Assembly: GCA_947489445.1 (NCBI GenBank)
Contig: CANLDN010000003.1
Location: 186,001-250,000 of the forward strand
Direction: 5' to 3'
Source: an uncultured Paracoccaceae bacterium
GTDB taxonomy: Bacteria > Pseudomonadota > Alphaproteobacteria > Rhodobacterales > Rhodobacteraceae
DNA length: 64,000 nucleotides
Program-made: the position numbers and the translations under genes
Notes under the pieces: model-generated
The model's database searches: none
Told to the model about the DNA's origin: nothing
The model's input: the letters and a program-made list of their open reading frames with translations, nothing else
Shown: one piece after another, positions 37,746 to 46,954 of the stretch
Layout: each line of letters begins with the position of its first letter
Position numbering within the stretch: the first letter of the stretch is position 1

Positions 37746-38216
37746 ATGGTCAAAAATATCGAGATTAGGCAAGCGGTTGATGCGGATTCAGAGGCCTTGT
37801 CAGCGCTCGTGTGTGATGTGCTTCATGCATCCAATCTCGCGGATTATGGGTTGGAGAATATCCGGCGTGTCGCCGGTCATTTCACCGTTCCGGGCGTGCG
37901 TCACATGATCAATGATGGGCGTGTCACCTATGTGGCCGAATATCAGGGGCGGATTGTAGGCACGGCCAGCGTTGATTTCGCGGATGATGGACACAGGGCG
38001 GCGGTCAAGACGTTCTTTGTCGACGCCAATCTGCAGCGTGCCGGCATCGGCGCACGCCTTTTTGAGCGTTTGAAGACGTGTGCTGCGGAAAACGGCGTGA
38101 CGCAATTTACCCTGCGTGCGTCCCTGACGGCCATCAAGTTTTATGAAAACATGGGCTTTGTGGCCGTGCGTGACCATTGGGAGGGCACGGAACGCACAGT
38201 TGAAATGCACAATTAA
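37746..38216 (+). CDS. GNAT acetyltransferase
   Basis: A 156-residue GNAT with a VDFADDGHRAAVKTFFVD strand, the acetyl-CoA loop LQRAGIGARLFERL (Gln/Arg-x-x-Gly-x-Gly/Ala) and a C-terminal SLTAIKFYENMGFVAV. A stand-alone GNAT of the amino-acid or small-molecule type, not of the RimJ/L group at the right end of the window. Substrate unknown. Confidence 0.88.
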   Translation: MVKNIEIRQAVDADSEALSALVCDVLHASNLADYGLENIRRVAGHFTVPGVRHMINDGRVTYVAEYQGRIVGTASVDFADDGHRAAVKTFFVDANLQRAGIGARLFERLKTCAAENGVTQFTLRASLTAIKFYENMGFVAVRDHWEGTERTVEMHN

Positions 38217-38303
38217 CCCTAAGCCGATGTGAAGCCTTGCCGGGTTTTGCCGGAAAGGTTTACAAGTGCTTAATGTAGTTTGTCAGAATGTGGATTTTGC
38301 GTC

Positions 38304-39284
38304 ATGGACCTGTCGATTCTTTTGCTTTTGGCCCTCGGGCTCGCGTTGGTTGTGCCAATCCTTGGGGACGACGATGGCGGTGACAGCACCAATGAGATAC
38401 GTGGCACGTTGGGTGATGATGATCCGCTGAATGGCACAGAGGGCGATGACAACATCCTTGCGTTTGACGGCAACGACGTCATCAACGCAGGTGCTGGCGA
38501 AGATACCGTCAATGCCGGCTTGGGCAATGATACCGTAAATGGCGGTGATGATCGCGATGTGATCCATGGTCGCGCTGGTAACGATATCCTGAATGGCGAA
38601 AATGGCAGTGATACCATTGACGGCGGTATGGGCGAGGATCGCCTGGATGGTGGTCGTGATTTTGATATTTTGCGTGGTGGCAATGACAACGATGTTGTCC
38701 TTGGTGGTGCCGCCGCCGTGCGCGATGACGTGACCGGCGAGCTCATCCTTGATGCCACACGCGGCGATATTGCCCGTGGTGATGATGGTGATGACAGCGT
38801 GTTTATCTGGGGCCGGCAGGGCCTCGCGTCAGGCGGTTCTGGCAACGACACGCTTGTGTTGGTGACCGGTCAGGGCAAGTTGGAAGATAATGGTGGTGGT
38901 GAGACAGATTTCTATATCCTTGCCAATGCCGAGGATGACACGATCCTGACCCGCGGCACGATTCAAGAGTTCAATCCGATGGAGGACACGCTGACGCTGA
39001 CCGTTGATGGTGAGCTGAACGGTGCCCCGCCCCCGGATGTTGAATTCACGCTTGAGGCACGTACAGTTATGGAGAATGGGAACCCCGTATCCGGCGTATT
39101 TGTAAAGGCACAGATCGTAGATGGAGAGCCAGACGTCGCTGGCAGCGAGGGGGCCGGTGTCTTCCTGCGTGGTGCCACGGTTGACAGTCTTGCCGGAGCA
39201 GAGATCAACGTCGTCTTTACCGATGGTGCAGATTATTTTGACCCGGAAGCGACACTGATTGACGTGCAGGACGCGTTGCCATGA
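38304..39284 (+). CDS. RTX (haemolysin-type calcium-binding repeat) protein
   Basis: A 326-residue protein with a hydrophobic N-terminus (MDLSILLLLALGLALVVPILG) and nonapeptide RTX repeats (GGxGxDxLx variants: EGDDNILAF, GLGNDTVNG, GGMGEDRLDGG, GGNDNDVVL) over about residues 45-140. The C-terminal 150 residues are acidic and without repeats. RTX proteins bind calcium and usually leave by type I secretion; no such genes are nearby, and the N-terminal helix is unusual for that route. Confidence 0.88.
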   Translation: MDLSILLLLALGLALVVPILGDDDGGDSTNEIRGTLGDDDPLNGTEGDDNILAFDGNDVINAGAGEDTVNAGLGNDTVNGGDDRDVIHGRAGNDILNGENGSDTIDGGMGEDRLDGGRDFDILRGGNDNDVVLGGAAAVRDDVTGELILDATRGDIARGDDGDDSVFIWGRQGLASGGSGNDTLVLVTGQGKLEDNGGGETDFYILANAEDDTILTRGTIQEFNPMEDTLTLTVDGELNGAPPPDVEFTLEARTVMENGNPVSGVFVKAQIVDGEPDVAGSEGAGVFLRGATVDSLAGAEINVVFTDGADYFDPEATLIDVQDALP

Positions 39285-39291
39285 TCTGATT

Positions 39292-39310
39292 GTGGCAACT
39301 GCGTTGCCAC
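39292..39310 (+). terminator. Hairpin after the RTX gene
   Basis: GTGGCAAC and GTTGCCAC pair perfectly around a three-base loop, 7 bases after the RTX stop. The following bases have only a weak T-run. Confidence 0.5.
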
Positions 39311-39398
39311 GCGTGGGTTTCTGATCGCTCTTGCGGGGCCAGTGCTGCCGGTGTATCTGGTCGGTGATGAAACAGGTTTTTGACATGGATGACCGCGC

Positions 39399-39420
39399 CC
39401 GCCTGCCTTGGCGGTTTTTT
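39399..39420 (+). terminator. Possible terminator before leuC
   Basis: CCGCC and GGCGG form a short stem with a six-base loop, followed directly by six T residues. It lies about 90 bases before leuC, so it either ends read-through from the RTX gene or acts as an attenuator for leuC. Confidence 0.5.
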
Positions 39421-39507
39421 GGCGCGAATTGCACGATCCTAGCCCGGAGCTGATTGCCCCGTTTCCGCACGCCTGACTATTACTGACATTTGATACGGGA
39501 GAGGACC

Positions 39508-40914
39508 ATGTCCCCCAAAACGCTCTATGATAAAATCTGGGATGCCCATGTGGCACACGAGGCCGAGGACGGCACTTGCCTTCTGTATATCGACCGCCAT
39601 CTGGTGCATGAAGTGACCAGCCCACAGGCGTTTGAGGGGCTGCGCATGACAGGTCGCACGGTGCGCGCGCCTGACAAGACAATTGCTGTGCCGGATCACA
39701 ACGTACCGACGACGCCGGGTCGTGAAGACCCCAAGAACATGACCGAAGACAGCGCCATTCAGGTCGAAGCGCTGGACAAGAATGCCAAGGAATTTGGCAT
39801 CCACTATTACCCTGTTTCTGATGTTCGTCAGGGTATCGTGCATATTGTCGGGCCAGAGCAGGGCTGGACACTGCCCGGCATGACCGTTGTGTGCGGCGAC
39901 AGCCACACCGCGACCCACGGGGCATTTGGTGCATTGGCCCACGGCATCGGCACGTCAGAGGTGGAACATGTGCTGGCCACCCAGACGCTGATTCAGAAGA
40001 AATCCAAGAACATGAAGGTCGAAATCACGGGCAAGTTGCGCCCCGGTGTGACGGCCAAAGATATCACGCTTTCGGTCATTGGCGAAACCGGGACCGCAGG
40101 TGGCACAGGGTATGTCATCGAATATTGCGGTGAAGCGATCCGCGACTTGTCCATGGAAGGTCGCATGACCGTCTGCAACATGGCGATTGAAGGCGGCGCG
40201 CGCGCAGGGATCATCGCGCCGGATGAAAAGACATATGAATATTGCATGGGCCGTCCACATGCGCCCAAAGGTGCGCAGTGGGAGGCGGCTTTGGCATGGT
40301 GGAAGACGCTGTTCACCGATGAAGGCGCACATTTCGACAAGGTGATTACGATCAAGGGCGAGGATATCGCGCCGGTTGTGACATGGGGTACGTCGCCCGA
40401 GGATGTGCTGCCGATCACGGCAACTGTGCCTGCTGCGAGTGATTTCGAAGGCGGCAAGGTCGGCGCGGCGCAACGCTCGCTTGATTACATGGACCTCAAA
40501 CCCGGCACGCCACTGTCCGAGATTGAAATTGATACGGTCTTCATCGGTTCCTGCACCAATGGCCGGATCGAGGATTTGCGCGCCGCTGCCGCAATTCTGA
40601 AAGGTAAGAAAAAGAAAGACGGGCTGCGGGCGATGGTTGTGCCCGGTTCCGGTCTGGTTCGCGCCCAAGCCGAAGAAGAGGGGCTGGCGGATATTTTCAA
40701 AGAGGCCGGTTTCGAATGGCGCCTTGCGGGTTGTTCGATGTGCCTTGCGATGAACCCTGACCAACTGGCCCCGGGCGAGCGTTGTGCGGCGACATCCAAC
40801 CGCAATTTCGAAGGCCGTCAGGGCCGGGGCGGACGCACCCACCTGATGTCACCACAGATGGCAGCGGCGGCGGCGATTACCGGCAAGCTGACAGATGTGC
40901 GGGAGATGATGTGA
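39508..40914 (+). CDS. leuC: 3-isopropylmalate dehydratase large subunit
   Basis: A 468-residue LeuC, the iron-sulfur half of isopropylmalate isomerase in leucine synthesis. The cluster ligands are in FIGSCTNGR and the paired [24 protein letters not shown] and [12 protein letters not shown] are typical. GGGAGAGGA precedes ATG 39508. Its partner leuD is 2.3 kb downstream, an unusual separation. Confidence 0.96.
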   Translation: MSPKTLYDKIWDAHVAHEAEDGTCLLYIDRHLVHEVTSPQAFEGLRMTGRTVRAPDKTIAVPDHNVPTTPGREDPKNMTEDSAIQVEALDKNAKEFGIHYYPVSDVRQGIVHIVGPEQGWTLPGMTVVCGDSHTATHGAFGALAHGIGTSEVEHVLATQTLIQKKSKNMKVEITGKLRPGVTAKDITLSVIGETGTAGGTGYVIEYCGEAIRDLSMEGRMTVCNMAIEGGARAGIIAPDEKTYEYCMGRPHAPKGAQWEAALAWWKTLFTDEGAHFDKVITIKGEDIAPVVTWGTSPEDVLPITATVPAASDFEGGKVGAAQRSLDYMDLKPGTPLSEIEIDTVFIGSCTNGRIEDLRAAAAILKGKKKKDGLRAMVVPGSGLVRAQAEEEGLADIFKEAGFEWRLAGCSMCLAMNPDQLAPGERCAATSNRNFEGRQGRGGRTHLMSPQMAAAAAITGKLTDVREMM

Positions 40915-40957
40915 TCGCGTCCCGCGCTGATAGAGGAATAGTAGTTGAGCCGGGTCG

Positions 40958-41350
40958 ATGAACAAAGCGGTGTGGCTGACAATCGGTGCTGCAGCACTCG
41001 GGTTGGGGGCCGCATCCTGTTCTGACATTGTCGGATGCTTTAACCCGACAGGGTATTGCGGCGACAACAGGCCCGATCCGAACCGTATTGGTGGCCCATC
41101 GTGGTTTCTAAGCACCGGGGCGGACGAGCGAATGTCATATTATCGCGATCGCTGTGCGACCGTCAGACCATCGTTCACGACCAATGAGGTGACCGCTTGC
41201 GCCGTTCAAGAGATCGCCCAAAACGCGCATCAATATTGTGTTTTGTACCATAAGCCGCCCATACGGCCCAAGGACGACGCGGAGGCTGCGGAGCGCGAGC
41301 GTAACTATGAACAGTGCAGGACCGGTGTGTTGGTTCAACACGGCATTTAA
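40958..41350 (+). CDS. Putative lipoprotein
   Basis: A 130-residue protein with a lipoprotein-type N-terminus (hydrophobic stretch, then GLGAASC as the lipobox with Cys21). The mature part has six further Cys. No family recognised. The ribosome site is weak and the gene follows leuC by 43 bases. Probably exported and lipid-anchored. Confidence 0.55.
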   Translation: MNKAVWLTIGAAALGLGAASCSDIVGCFNPTGYCGDNRPDPNRIGGPSWFLSTGADERMSYYRDRCATVRPSFTTNEVTACAVQEIAQNAHQYCVLYHKPPIRPKDDAEAAERERNYEQCRTGVLVQHGI

Positions 41351-41404
41351 AAAGCCGTCACTTCAGAGAACCAAACATACAATACGACAATAAACAGACC
41401 GGCC

Positions 41405-41929
41405 TTATCTGATCCGAAACGCCCGTTTGATGTCATCAAGCGCGTCACGCTGTTTATCGTTTAACCCACTTTCCGGCAGAGTGGATTTGATGAGCGCCAT
41501 CAGTGGATCAAAGGCGTCGGCCCCGCCAAGGCGTTGCAGCTTGCGTGTAATCCGACTGATCGCGGCATCGGTTGTGCCGCACTCATTCACCAGCCAGCGC
41601 CCAAGGACCATCATCTCTTCTGCGTCGGTCTTGCTGACGCCAAGCGTGGATTGGGCTTGTACAATCATCGCATTGCGCTGTTCCTGTGTCGGCAGATCGC
41701 TTAGTTCCATAAAGGCGAGGGCAGTGGCGGTGATCGCCAGATTGGGGTCGTCGATGCCTTCGACGGCGTGCTGGTTCTTGAATCGGCGAAAGCCGAAACG
41801 GCGGGCTGCGAGCCGCACATCATTGGCCATATCCAGCATATCCGTGGCGATTTCAGCACCGTGGCGGGCGCGGATAACAATGAAATAAAAGGCCGTGGCG
41901 GCCCCGATGATAGCAACGATAACAGGCAT
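41405..41929 (-). CDS. Membrane-anchored TerB-like protein
   Basis: A 174-residue protein: one N-terminal transmembrane helix (MPVIVAIIGAATAFYFIVI), then a helical domain with TerB-like acidic turns (GIDDPNLAITATALAFMELSD, ALIKSTLPESGLNDKQRDAL). Roughly like the soluble TerB-like protein at 17041. Divergent from the patatin gene across 177 bases. Role unknown. Confidence 0.68.
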   Translation of the reverse strand: MPVIVAIIGAATAFYFIVIRARHGAEIATDMLDMANDVRLAARRFGFRRFKNQHAVEGIDDPNLAITATALAFMELSDLPTQEQRNAMIVQAQSTLGVSKTDAEEMMVLGRWLVNECGTTDAAISRITRKLQRLGGADAFDPLMALIKSTLPESGLNDKQRDALDDIKRAFRIR

Positions 41930-42076
41930 AATTTCTCGTCCGGTTTATGATCAAATCAGAACCCCAGCTTACCGATATAATTTTGCAGAAACCATGACAC
42001 CATTGTGGCGGACCTGAACAAGTGCCGCGTCTGTGTCTTTGCGCACTCACCCTATCGGCGTAAACGGCTAGGATGT

Positions 42077-42093
42077 TGCCACATTTTGTGGCA
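42077..42093. promoter_or_regulatory. Inverted repeat before the patatin gene
   Basis: TGCCACA-TTT-TGTGGCA is a perfect seven-base inverted repeat that ends just before the ribosome site (GGAGA) of the patatin gene. It could be an operator in the promoter or a hairpin that hides the ribosome site. Confidence 0.45.
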
Positions 42094-42106
42094 TGGAGAA
42101 TTTGTA

Positions 42107-43141
42107 ATGACCTACCGTATTTTGTCTTGTGATGGCGGCGGCATTCGTGGCTATCTGTCCAGCACTTTAATCAAAAATCTGGATGCGCAAACCGGCGGTA
42201 AGCTGTTGGGTGGCGTGCATGGCTATGCCGGAACATCGACCGGTGGTCTGATCGCCATCGCGCTTGGCGCCGGTGTCCCGATCGACGATATTGTCAGGGT
42301 CTACGCCCATGATGCAGCGCAGATATTCAAGGAAAACAGGAGTTTCAGCACGTCCGAGGCGGATATCGCCATGCGCGGGGCGGTGGAAGAGCAGAATCTA
42401 AAGGCCGGGCCAGGGCTTTTTGAGTGCGCATATGTGGCCACCGGGCTTCGGCAGGTGATTGATCAGTTGCTGCCAAATAGCCGGGCCACCTTGGGTGACA
42501 TCCCCACGAAAATGGTGGCCGTCAACAGCGCCCAATTGATGAATGATACAGCGCGGCCTGCCCGGTGGACGCCGGTGACACTGAACAACCTGAAAGTGGG
42601 GGCAGATTACAGCGCGGTCAGGCTCACCGATGCGGCACTCGCGACCTCCGCTGCGCCGACTTTTTTCCCACCCCATCAGATCGGAAAAATGGGGTATTTT
42701 GCGGATGGGGGCACGTTTGCAAACAATCCGGTTATGAATGCGATTGAGGTCGCTCTGAGTAGTGGAAAAGTCAGTGCGTTAAGTGAAATCGAAGTGATTT
42801 CCGTTGGGACCGGCCTAACACCACAAGGCATTTCGACAACGGCGATTGGTCAGCCTTTGGACTGGGGCGTGACATCATGGTTGTGGCCGTTGCAGTCGCG
42901 CAAGGGTGCGCCCGCGACTGCACTGCTCAACCTGACATTGGATCTGTCTGCCCAAAACGCTGGTGGCATTGTCGAGCGTCTGCTTGGCGGGCAATTGGCC
43001 CGCATCAATCCGCTGCTTGCCAAACCTGTGCCATTGGATGGATATACCGCAGCGGACTATGCTGTTATGGACAACGCAATTTCGGCGGCAATGGCCGGGC
43101 AGGGCTGGAAAGACGCCGTCAAGTTGATTATGAGCTGGTGA
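42107..43141 (+). CDS. Patatin-like phospholipase
   Basis: A 344-residue patatin-domain lipase. The oxyanion motif is CDGGGIRGYLSS near the N-terminus, the nucleophile Ser is in YAGTSTGGLIAI (GxSxG), and the catalytic Asp is in FADGGTFANNPVM. The family hydrolyses acyl lipids. No signal peptide or known secretion partner. It lies between leuC and leuD. Patatin genes in bacteria sometimes belong to phage-defence sets, but none of the other parts of such sets is recognisable here. Confidence 0.9.
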   Translation: MTYRILSCDGGGIRGYLSSTLIKNLDAQTGGKLLGGVHGYAGTSTGGLIAIALGAGVPIDDIVRVYAHDAAQIFKENRSFSTSEADIAMRGAVEEQNLKAGPGLFECAYVATGLRQVIDQLLPNSRATLGDIPTKMVAVNSAQLMNDTARPARWTPVTLNNLKVGADYSAVRLTDAALATSAAPTFFPPHQIGKMGYFADGGTFANNPVMNAIEVALSSGKVSALSEIEVISVGTGLTPQGISTTAIGQPLDWGVTSWLWPLQSRKGAPATALLNLTLDLSAQNAGGIVERLLGGQLARINPLLAKPVPLDGYTAADYAVMDNAISAAMAGQGWKDAVKLIMSW

Positions 43142-43184
43142 GAAATCATAGGGCCGCCGACGGGCCCCGATCCAGGAGACGCCG

Positions 43185-43790
43185 ATGCAAAAGTTCACAA
43201 AACTCAGCGGGATCGCGGCACCACTGCCGCTGGTCAATATCGATACAGATATGATCATCCCCAAGCAGTTTCTAAAAACCATCAAACGATCCGGGCTGGG
43301 CGTGAACCTGTTTGACGAGATGCGCTATGATGATGACGGCAATGAAATCGCTGATTTCGTGCTCAACAAGCCGCAATATCGCGATGCTCAAATTCTGGTG
43401 GCTGGCGATAACTTCGGTTGTGGGTCATCGCGCGAACATGCGCCATGGGCCATTGCAGATTTCGGCATTACCTGCGTGATCGCGCCCAGCTATGCCGACA
43501 TCTTCTACAATAACTGCTTCAAGAACGGTATTCTGCCAATTGCGCTGCCGCAGGATCAGGTAGACCTGCTGATGAAGGATGCCGAGAAAGGCGCAAACGC
43601 CCGGATCGAGGTTGATCTGGACGCCCAGACAATCACATCATCCGATGGCGATGTCTTCACCTTCGAGGTTGATGCGTTCAAGAAGCATTGCCTGATGAAC
43701 GGGCTGGACGACATTGGGCTTACGATGGAAAAGGCGGCGTCGATCGACCGTTTCGAGGCAAAGGCAGGCGCAGATCGGCCCTGGGTCTAG
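43185..43790 (+). CDS. leuD: 3-isopropylmalate dehydratase small subunit
   Basis: A 201-residue LeuD, which supplies the swivel domain of isopropylmalate isomerase. Family marks are [26 protein letters not shown] and [21 protein letters not shown] sits before the ATG. Followed by a clear hairpin terminator. Confidence 0.96.
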   Translation: MQKFTKLSGIAAPLPLVNIDTDMIIPKQFLKTIKRSGLGVNLFDEMRYDDDGNEIADFVLNKPQYRDAQILVAGDNFGCGSSREHAPWAIADFGITCVIAPSYADIFYNNCFKNGILPIALPQDQVDLLMKDAEKGANARIEVDLDAQTITSSDGDVFTFEVDAFKKHCLMNGLDDIGLTMEKAASIDRFEAKAGADRPWV

Positions 43791-44181
43791 TACCGTCATA
43801 AAAGAAATGCGTGGCGCACCGCAGAACCAGCCCGAATAAAGCTGCCCCCATTTTTTGGGGCAGCACAACCTTGTCGCGTATTTTTGTTGACGTCGCGCAA
43901 CCCTGCGGCAATTTTTCACGACTTTCGGGCGATCTATGTTAATAATTGGTTGTCTTGGCCGTGTGTGTAAGGCCTTATCTTTTTTGAGTATTTTACAAGA
44001 GTGTACGACTATCGCTTCAAATCATTGGACAATTTCGTATTTGGTCCTAATGTTTGGTAAGCATATTAGGTGATCAGACAGTTCCGGGGGTAAGGGGATT
44101 GGCTGCTTAGCACGTGGTTGTGCGCAAACGGGACACAGGCTGCAGCGTTCGTCGCGCGGTCGAAAAGAGGGTAAATCTGCA
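43791..44181. other. 391-base gap after leuD
   Basis: Holds the leuD terminator (43841-43864) and then an AT-rich stretch (about 43880-44080) that could carry a promoter for the membrane-protein gene at 44182. No good -35/-10 pair and no coding frame stood out. Confidence 0.5.
43841..43864 (+). terminator. Terminator after leuD
   Basis: GCTGCCCC and GGGGCAGC form a perfect eight-base stem with an eight-base loop (CATTTTTT). It lies 51 bases after leuD. A T-run is absent after it, but the loop is T-rich. Confidence 0.6.
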
Positions 44182-45021
44182 GTGCTATTTCGACTGCCAG
44201 GAGCGTTGGCACGTGCCATTATGGTCGTGATGCTGATCGTGATGCCATCCGTGCTGCTGCCCGGCGGTTCCGACGACGGCACACAGATCATCGCCCTTGT
44301 GGCGATCTTTGCCGCTCTGTTCACCATTGTTGAATACAGTTCCAGCAGCCCCAGTCTTGTTGAATTCCGCGATGCACCGCCGTTCAACCGGGTTCGTTTT
44401 TCAGCCCTGTTTGCAACAGTGCTTTGCCTGTCCGTGATCTTTCGTGGCTATACATCACCGTCGGTAACAACCGAGTTGTTTCAGGCAAGCGGGGGCCAGA
44501 TTGGTCAGGCGATTGATTTTCCGTATTCGCCGGTCCGGTTGATGGTTTTGATGATGCCTGACGGCACCAGTCCTCAGGTCATTGAAAAACTGCGCGACGC
44601 CGCCGGGTTAAGCTATGTCATTTCGCTTTTGTCGATCATGTGGTTTGTGATCCTGCTGCGCCTTCAACATTGGCCACGTCGTGGTGGTGCGTTCAATGTG
44701 TGGATCAACCTGCCCACCTTCGACCCCACAGCAGGCGGTGACGTGGTCAAGCGGCTGAACCGCGACGGTCAAATTAACATTATCTTAGGGTTTCTACTCC
44801 CATTTTTGATACCGGCAGTTGTGAAATTGGCCGCGACTTTTGGCGCGCCCATCCGATTGGATGATCCGCAAACCTTGATCTGGACGGTAACCGCATGGGC
44901 ATTCTTGCCAGCAAGCATTTTGATGCGGGGTGTCGCACTCAGCCGGGTTGGTCAGATGATCTATCTGCAACGCAAGAAAGCCTACGAACGCGCCGCCGCC
45001 GACGGTATGTTGGCGGCCTGA
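44182..45021 (+). CDS. Integral membrane protein of unknown function
   Basis: A 279-residue protein with about six hydrophobic helices (residues about 12-28, 34-50, 73-88, 150-166, 200-220 and 233-250). Start GTG 44182 with GAGGG about 10 bases before it. No family recognised. Its end overlaps the start region of the phosphatase-like gene, so the two may be coupled. Confidence 0.72.
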   Translation: MLFRLPGALARAIMVVMLIVMPSVLLPGGSDDGTQIIALVAIFAALFTIVEYSSSSPSLVEFRDAPPFNRVRFSALFATVLCLSVIFRGYTSPSVTTELFQASGGQIGQAIDFPYSPVRLMVLMMPDGTSPQVIEKLRDAAGLSYVISLLSIMWFVILLRLQHWPRRGGAFNVWINLPTFDPTAGGDVVKRLNRDGQINIILGFLLPFLIPAVVKLAATFGAPIRLDDPQTLIWTVTAWAFLPASILMRGVALSRVGQMIYLQRKKAYERAAADGMLAA

Positions 45022-46016
45022 TTCTGGCCAGCCTGCCTGCATTGGCGCAGGCGGACACTTACCGTATCGCCACATTTGCAGCCCCGTTGAGCCGCGACGG
45101 CCCCGGTGTTTTGCTGCGTGATATCCTGCGCGGCGGCGATCCGCAGGTTGATGCGGTGGTGGCGGTTACAAAATCAGTCGCGCCAGATGTGCTGCTGCTG
45201 ACGGACTTTGATTACGATCTGGACGGTCATGCGCTTGCGGCTTTTGCAGCCCGGTTCGGTGACAGCTATCCGTATCGATTTGCGGTCCGACCGAATACTG
45301 GTCTGGTCACTGGGTTGGACATGGATCGCAATGGCCGCTTGGGCGAGGCGCGCGATGCGCAAGGGTACGGTCGCTTTGCCGGTGATGGCGGCATGGCGGT
45401 GCTGTCGCGCTATCCAATTGGTGATGTGACCGACCTGTCAGATACCCTGTGGCAGGATCTGCCGGGGGCGACATTGCCAACGCAGGGCGACGCGCCGTTC
45501 TTGCCGCCAGAGGTGCGCGCGGTGCAGCGTTTGTCGACAACAGGGCATTGGATCGTGCCGATTATTCCACCTGATATGGAACCGTTTGCGCTGATGGGGT
45601 TTTCAGCGACGCCCCCGGTGTTTGATGGACCAGAGGATCGCAATGGGTTGCGCAACCGCGATGAGTTGCGGATGTGGCAATTGGTGTTGGATGGCGGGTT
45701 TGGTCCCGTGCCCGAAAGCTTTGTCATTGCGGGCAACGCCAATCTTGATCCCGTAGATGGTGCGGGCTTTTCAGACGCAATGGCGGCATTCCTTGCCGAC
45801 GCGCGTCTGCAAGACCCGTTGCCCGGTATTGACACCGCCGATTGGCCGGAAGAGGACGGACCCGGCAACCTGCGCGTCAGCTACGTGCTGCCCTCTGCTG
45901 ATTGGCGGGTGGGCGACGCGGACGTGTATTGGCCCGCGCCGGATACAGGGCTACTCGGCAGCGACGGGTTGGCTGCCGGGCCGCACCACCTCGTCTGGGT
46001 GGATATCAGCCGGTAG
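44895..46016 (+). CDS. Endonuclease/exonuclease/phosphatase-superfamily exported protein
   Basis: Up to 373 residues. The first 35 residues in this frame overlap the end of the previous gene and look out of place; a signal peptide follows (RRRRRYVGGLILASLPALAQA). The mature part has EEP traits: YRIATFAAPLSRDGPG, the LLTDFDYDLDG strand, GGMAVLSRYPIG, IAGNANLDPVDG, and GPHHLVWVDI at the end. No ATG, GTG or TTG lies close before the signal peptide, so the true start is uncertain: the distant ATG 44895 or a rarer codon. Hydrolyses phosphodiester or phosphoester bonds; substrate unknown. Confidence 0.72.
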   Translation: MGILASKHFDAGCRTQPGWSDDLSATQESLRTRRRRRYVGGLILASLPALAQADTYRIATFAAPLSRDGPGVLLRDILRGGDPQVDAVVAVTKSVAPDVLLLTDFDYDLDGHALAAFAARFGDSYPYRFAVRPNTGLVTGLDMDRNGRLGEARDAQGYGRFAGDGGMAVLSRYPIGDVTDLSDTLWQDLPGATLPTQGDAPFLPPEVRAVQRLSTTGHWIVPIIPPDMEPFALMGFSATPPVFDGPEDRNGLRNRDELRMWQLVLDGGFGPVPESFVIAGNANLDPVDGAGFSDAMAAFLADARLQDPLPGIDTADWPEEDGPGNLRVSYVLPSADWRVGDADVYWPAPDTGLLGSDGLAAGPHHLVWVDISR

Positions 46017-46859
46017 ACCGCAAAGCATGACCTCGTCCAGATCGGTTGGGTCGAAATCCGGCAGCAGCCGGTCGAATTTGGCGGCCGCGATCCGGTGAGG
46101 CATGGCATAAAGGTAACGCATTTCGCGCATCTCCCGGGCCAATTCCCAAAACGGTGAAAGCAGGGTCATGATGGTCCATGGAAACCGTGACAGGCGAATA
46201 GGGCGCGTGCTGACCTGTTGCACCCGGGCCAACAGATCATTGGCGGTGAAGGCATGGCCGGGAAAGGGGACATCTTCGAACTGCGCCAGCGACTGCCGCT
46301 TTTCGGCCAGTTTTAATGCGGCCCGCGCCCAGTCAGGCACGTAAGCATAGGTTTGCATGGCATCTGGATCGCCCAATGCCGTCACCTTGCCTTTCTTGAT
46401 ATCACGCATCATTGCCAGGCTCATCAGGTCACCATTGCCGCGCGGATCAATGAAGTTCCCCGCGCGCAAGATGATGGTCTGTACAGCAGCATCGCGATAG
46501 GCCTGTTCCATTTCAACCCGAATTTGGCCCTTGCGGGTGTTGGGTGTCTGTGGTGTCGCCTCGTCGAAAACACCCGGCTGGTTGCCGAAATTGTAGATGT
46601 TGCCGGGGATGATGACGGTGGCGCCGCTTGCCTTTGCCGCGGCGATGACCTGCGCCGTGATTGCCGGGATAGTTTTGGCCCAGCTATGATAATTTGGCGG
46701 GTTCAGGCCATTGATAATCACATCCGCGCCTTCGGCAGCCTTGGTCATGTCCGTGCCACGTTCGTATTTGCGGACTGCCCAACCGGCGTTCCAGAATACA
46801 TCTGCCGCATGGCTGCCAATTTTGCCGTTTGCGCCAAGAATAAGGACTGTCTGTTGCAT
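45951..46859 (-). CDS. NAD(P)-dependent epimerase/dehydratase (atypical SDR)
   Basis: A 302-residue extended-type SDR. The cofactor motif is LILGANGKIGSHAAD, and NGLNPPNYHSW and VIIPGNIYNFG are in catalytic-region positions, where the usual Tyr-x-x-x-Lys is not obvious, as in many NmrA-like proteins. C-terminal helices resemble those of sugar-nucleotide epimerases. Divergent from the LysR regulator, which probably controls it. Its end overlaps the phosphatase-like gene by 66 bases. Confidence 0.85.
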   Translation of the reverse strand: MQQTVLILGANGKIGSHAADVFWNAGWAVRKYERGTDMTKAAEGADVIINGLNPPNYHSWAKTIPAITAQVIAAAKASGATVIIPGNIYNFGNQPGVFDEATPQTPNTRKGQIRVEMEQAYRDAAVQTIILRAGNFIDPRGNGDLMSLAMMRDIKKGKVTALGDPDAMQTYAYVPDWARAALKLAEKRQSLAQFEDVPFPGHAFTANDLLARVQQVSTRPIRLSRFPWTIMTLLSPFWELAREMREMRYLYAMPHRIAAAKFDRLLPDFDPTDLDEVMLCGLPADIHPDEVVRPGSQPVAAE

Positions 46860-46898
46860 GGGATCGCTCCTTTTGTACCGTCCTGCTCACTCTACGCC

Positions 46899-46954
46899 AT
46901 TCATAAATGTAAAATAATTGCGCAAATATGCAGATCATGTATTCATAAATGAAT
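46899..46954. promoter_or_regulatory. Paired LysR-type operator between the SDR and LysR genes
   Basis: ATTCATAAATG occurs at 46899-46909 and again at 46941-46951, 42 bases apart (four helix turns). The second is extended to the perfect palindrome ATTCATAAATGAAT, which runs into the LysR start codon at 46953. Location and spacing match a LysR-type regulator that binds its own start region and activates the divergent gene. Confidence 0.6.

Noticed and set aside
39955..40842. Reverse frame of 295 codons over leuC
   Set aside because: Antisense of leuC; no supporting signal.
42107..43141. Patatin gene as the core of a phage-defence operon
   Set aside because: No nucleotide cyclase, sensor or other defence gene is adjacent; neighbours are leucine genes and unknowns. 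Kept only as a remark.
43866..44181. A tRNA or small RNA in the AT-rich gap after leuD
   Set aside because: No cloverleaf or clear promoter-terminator pair could be traced.
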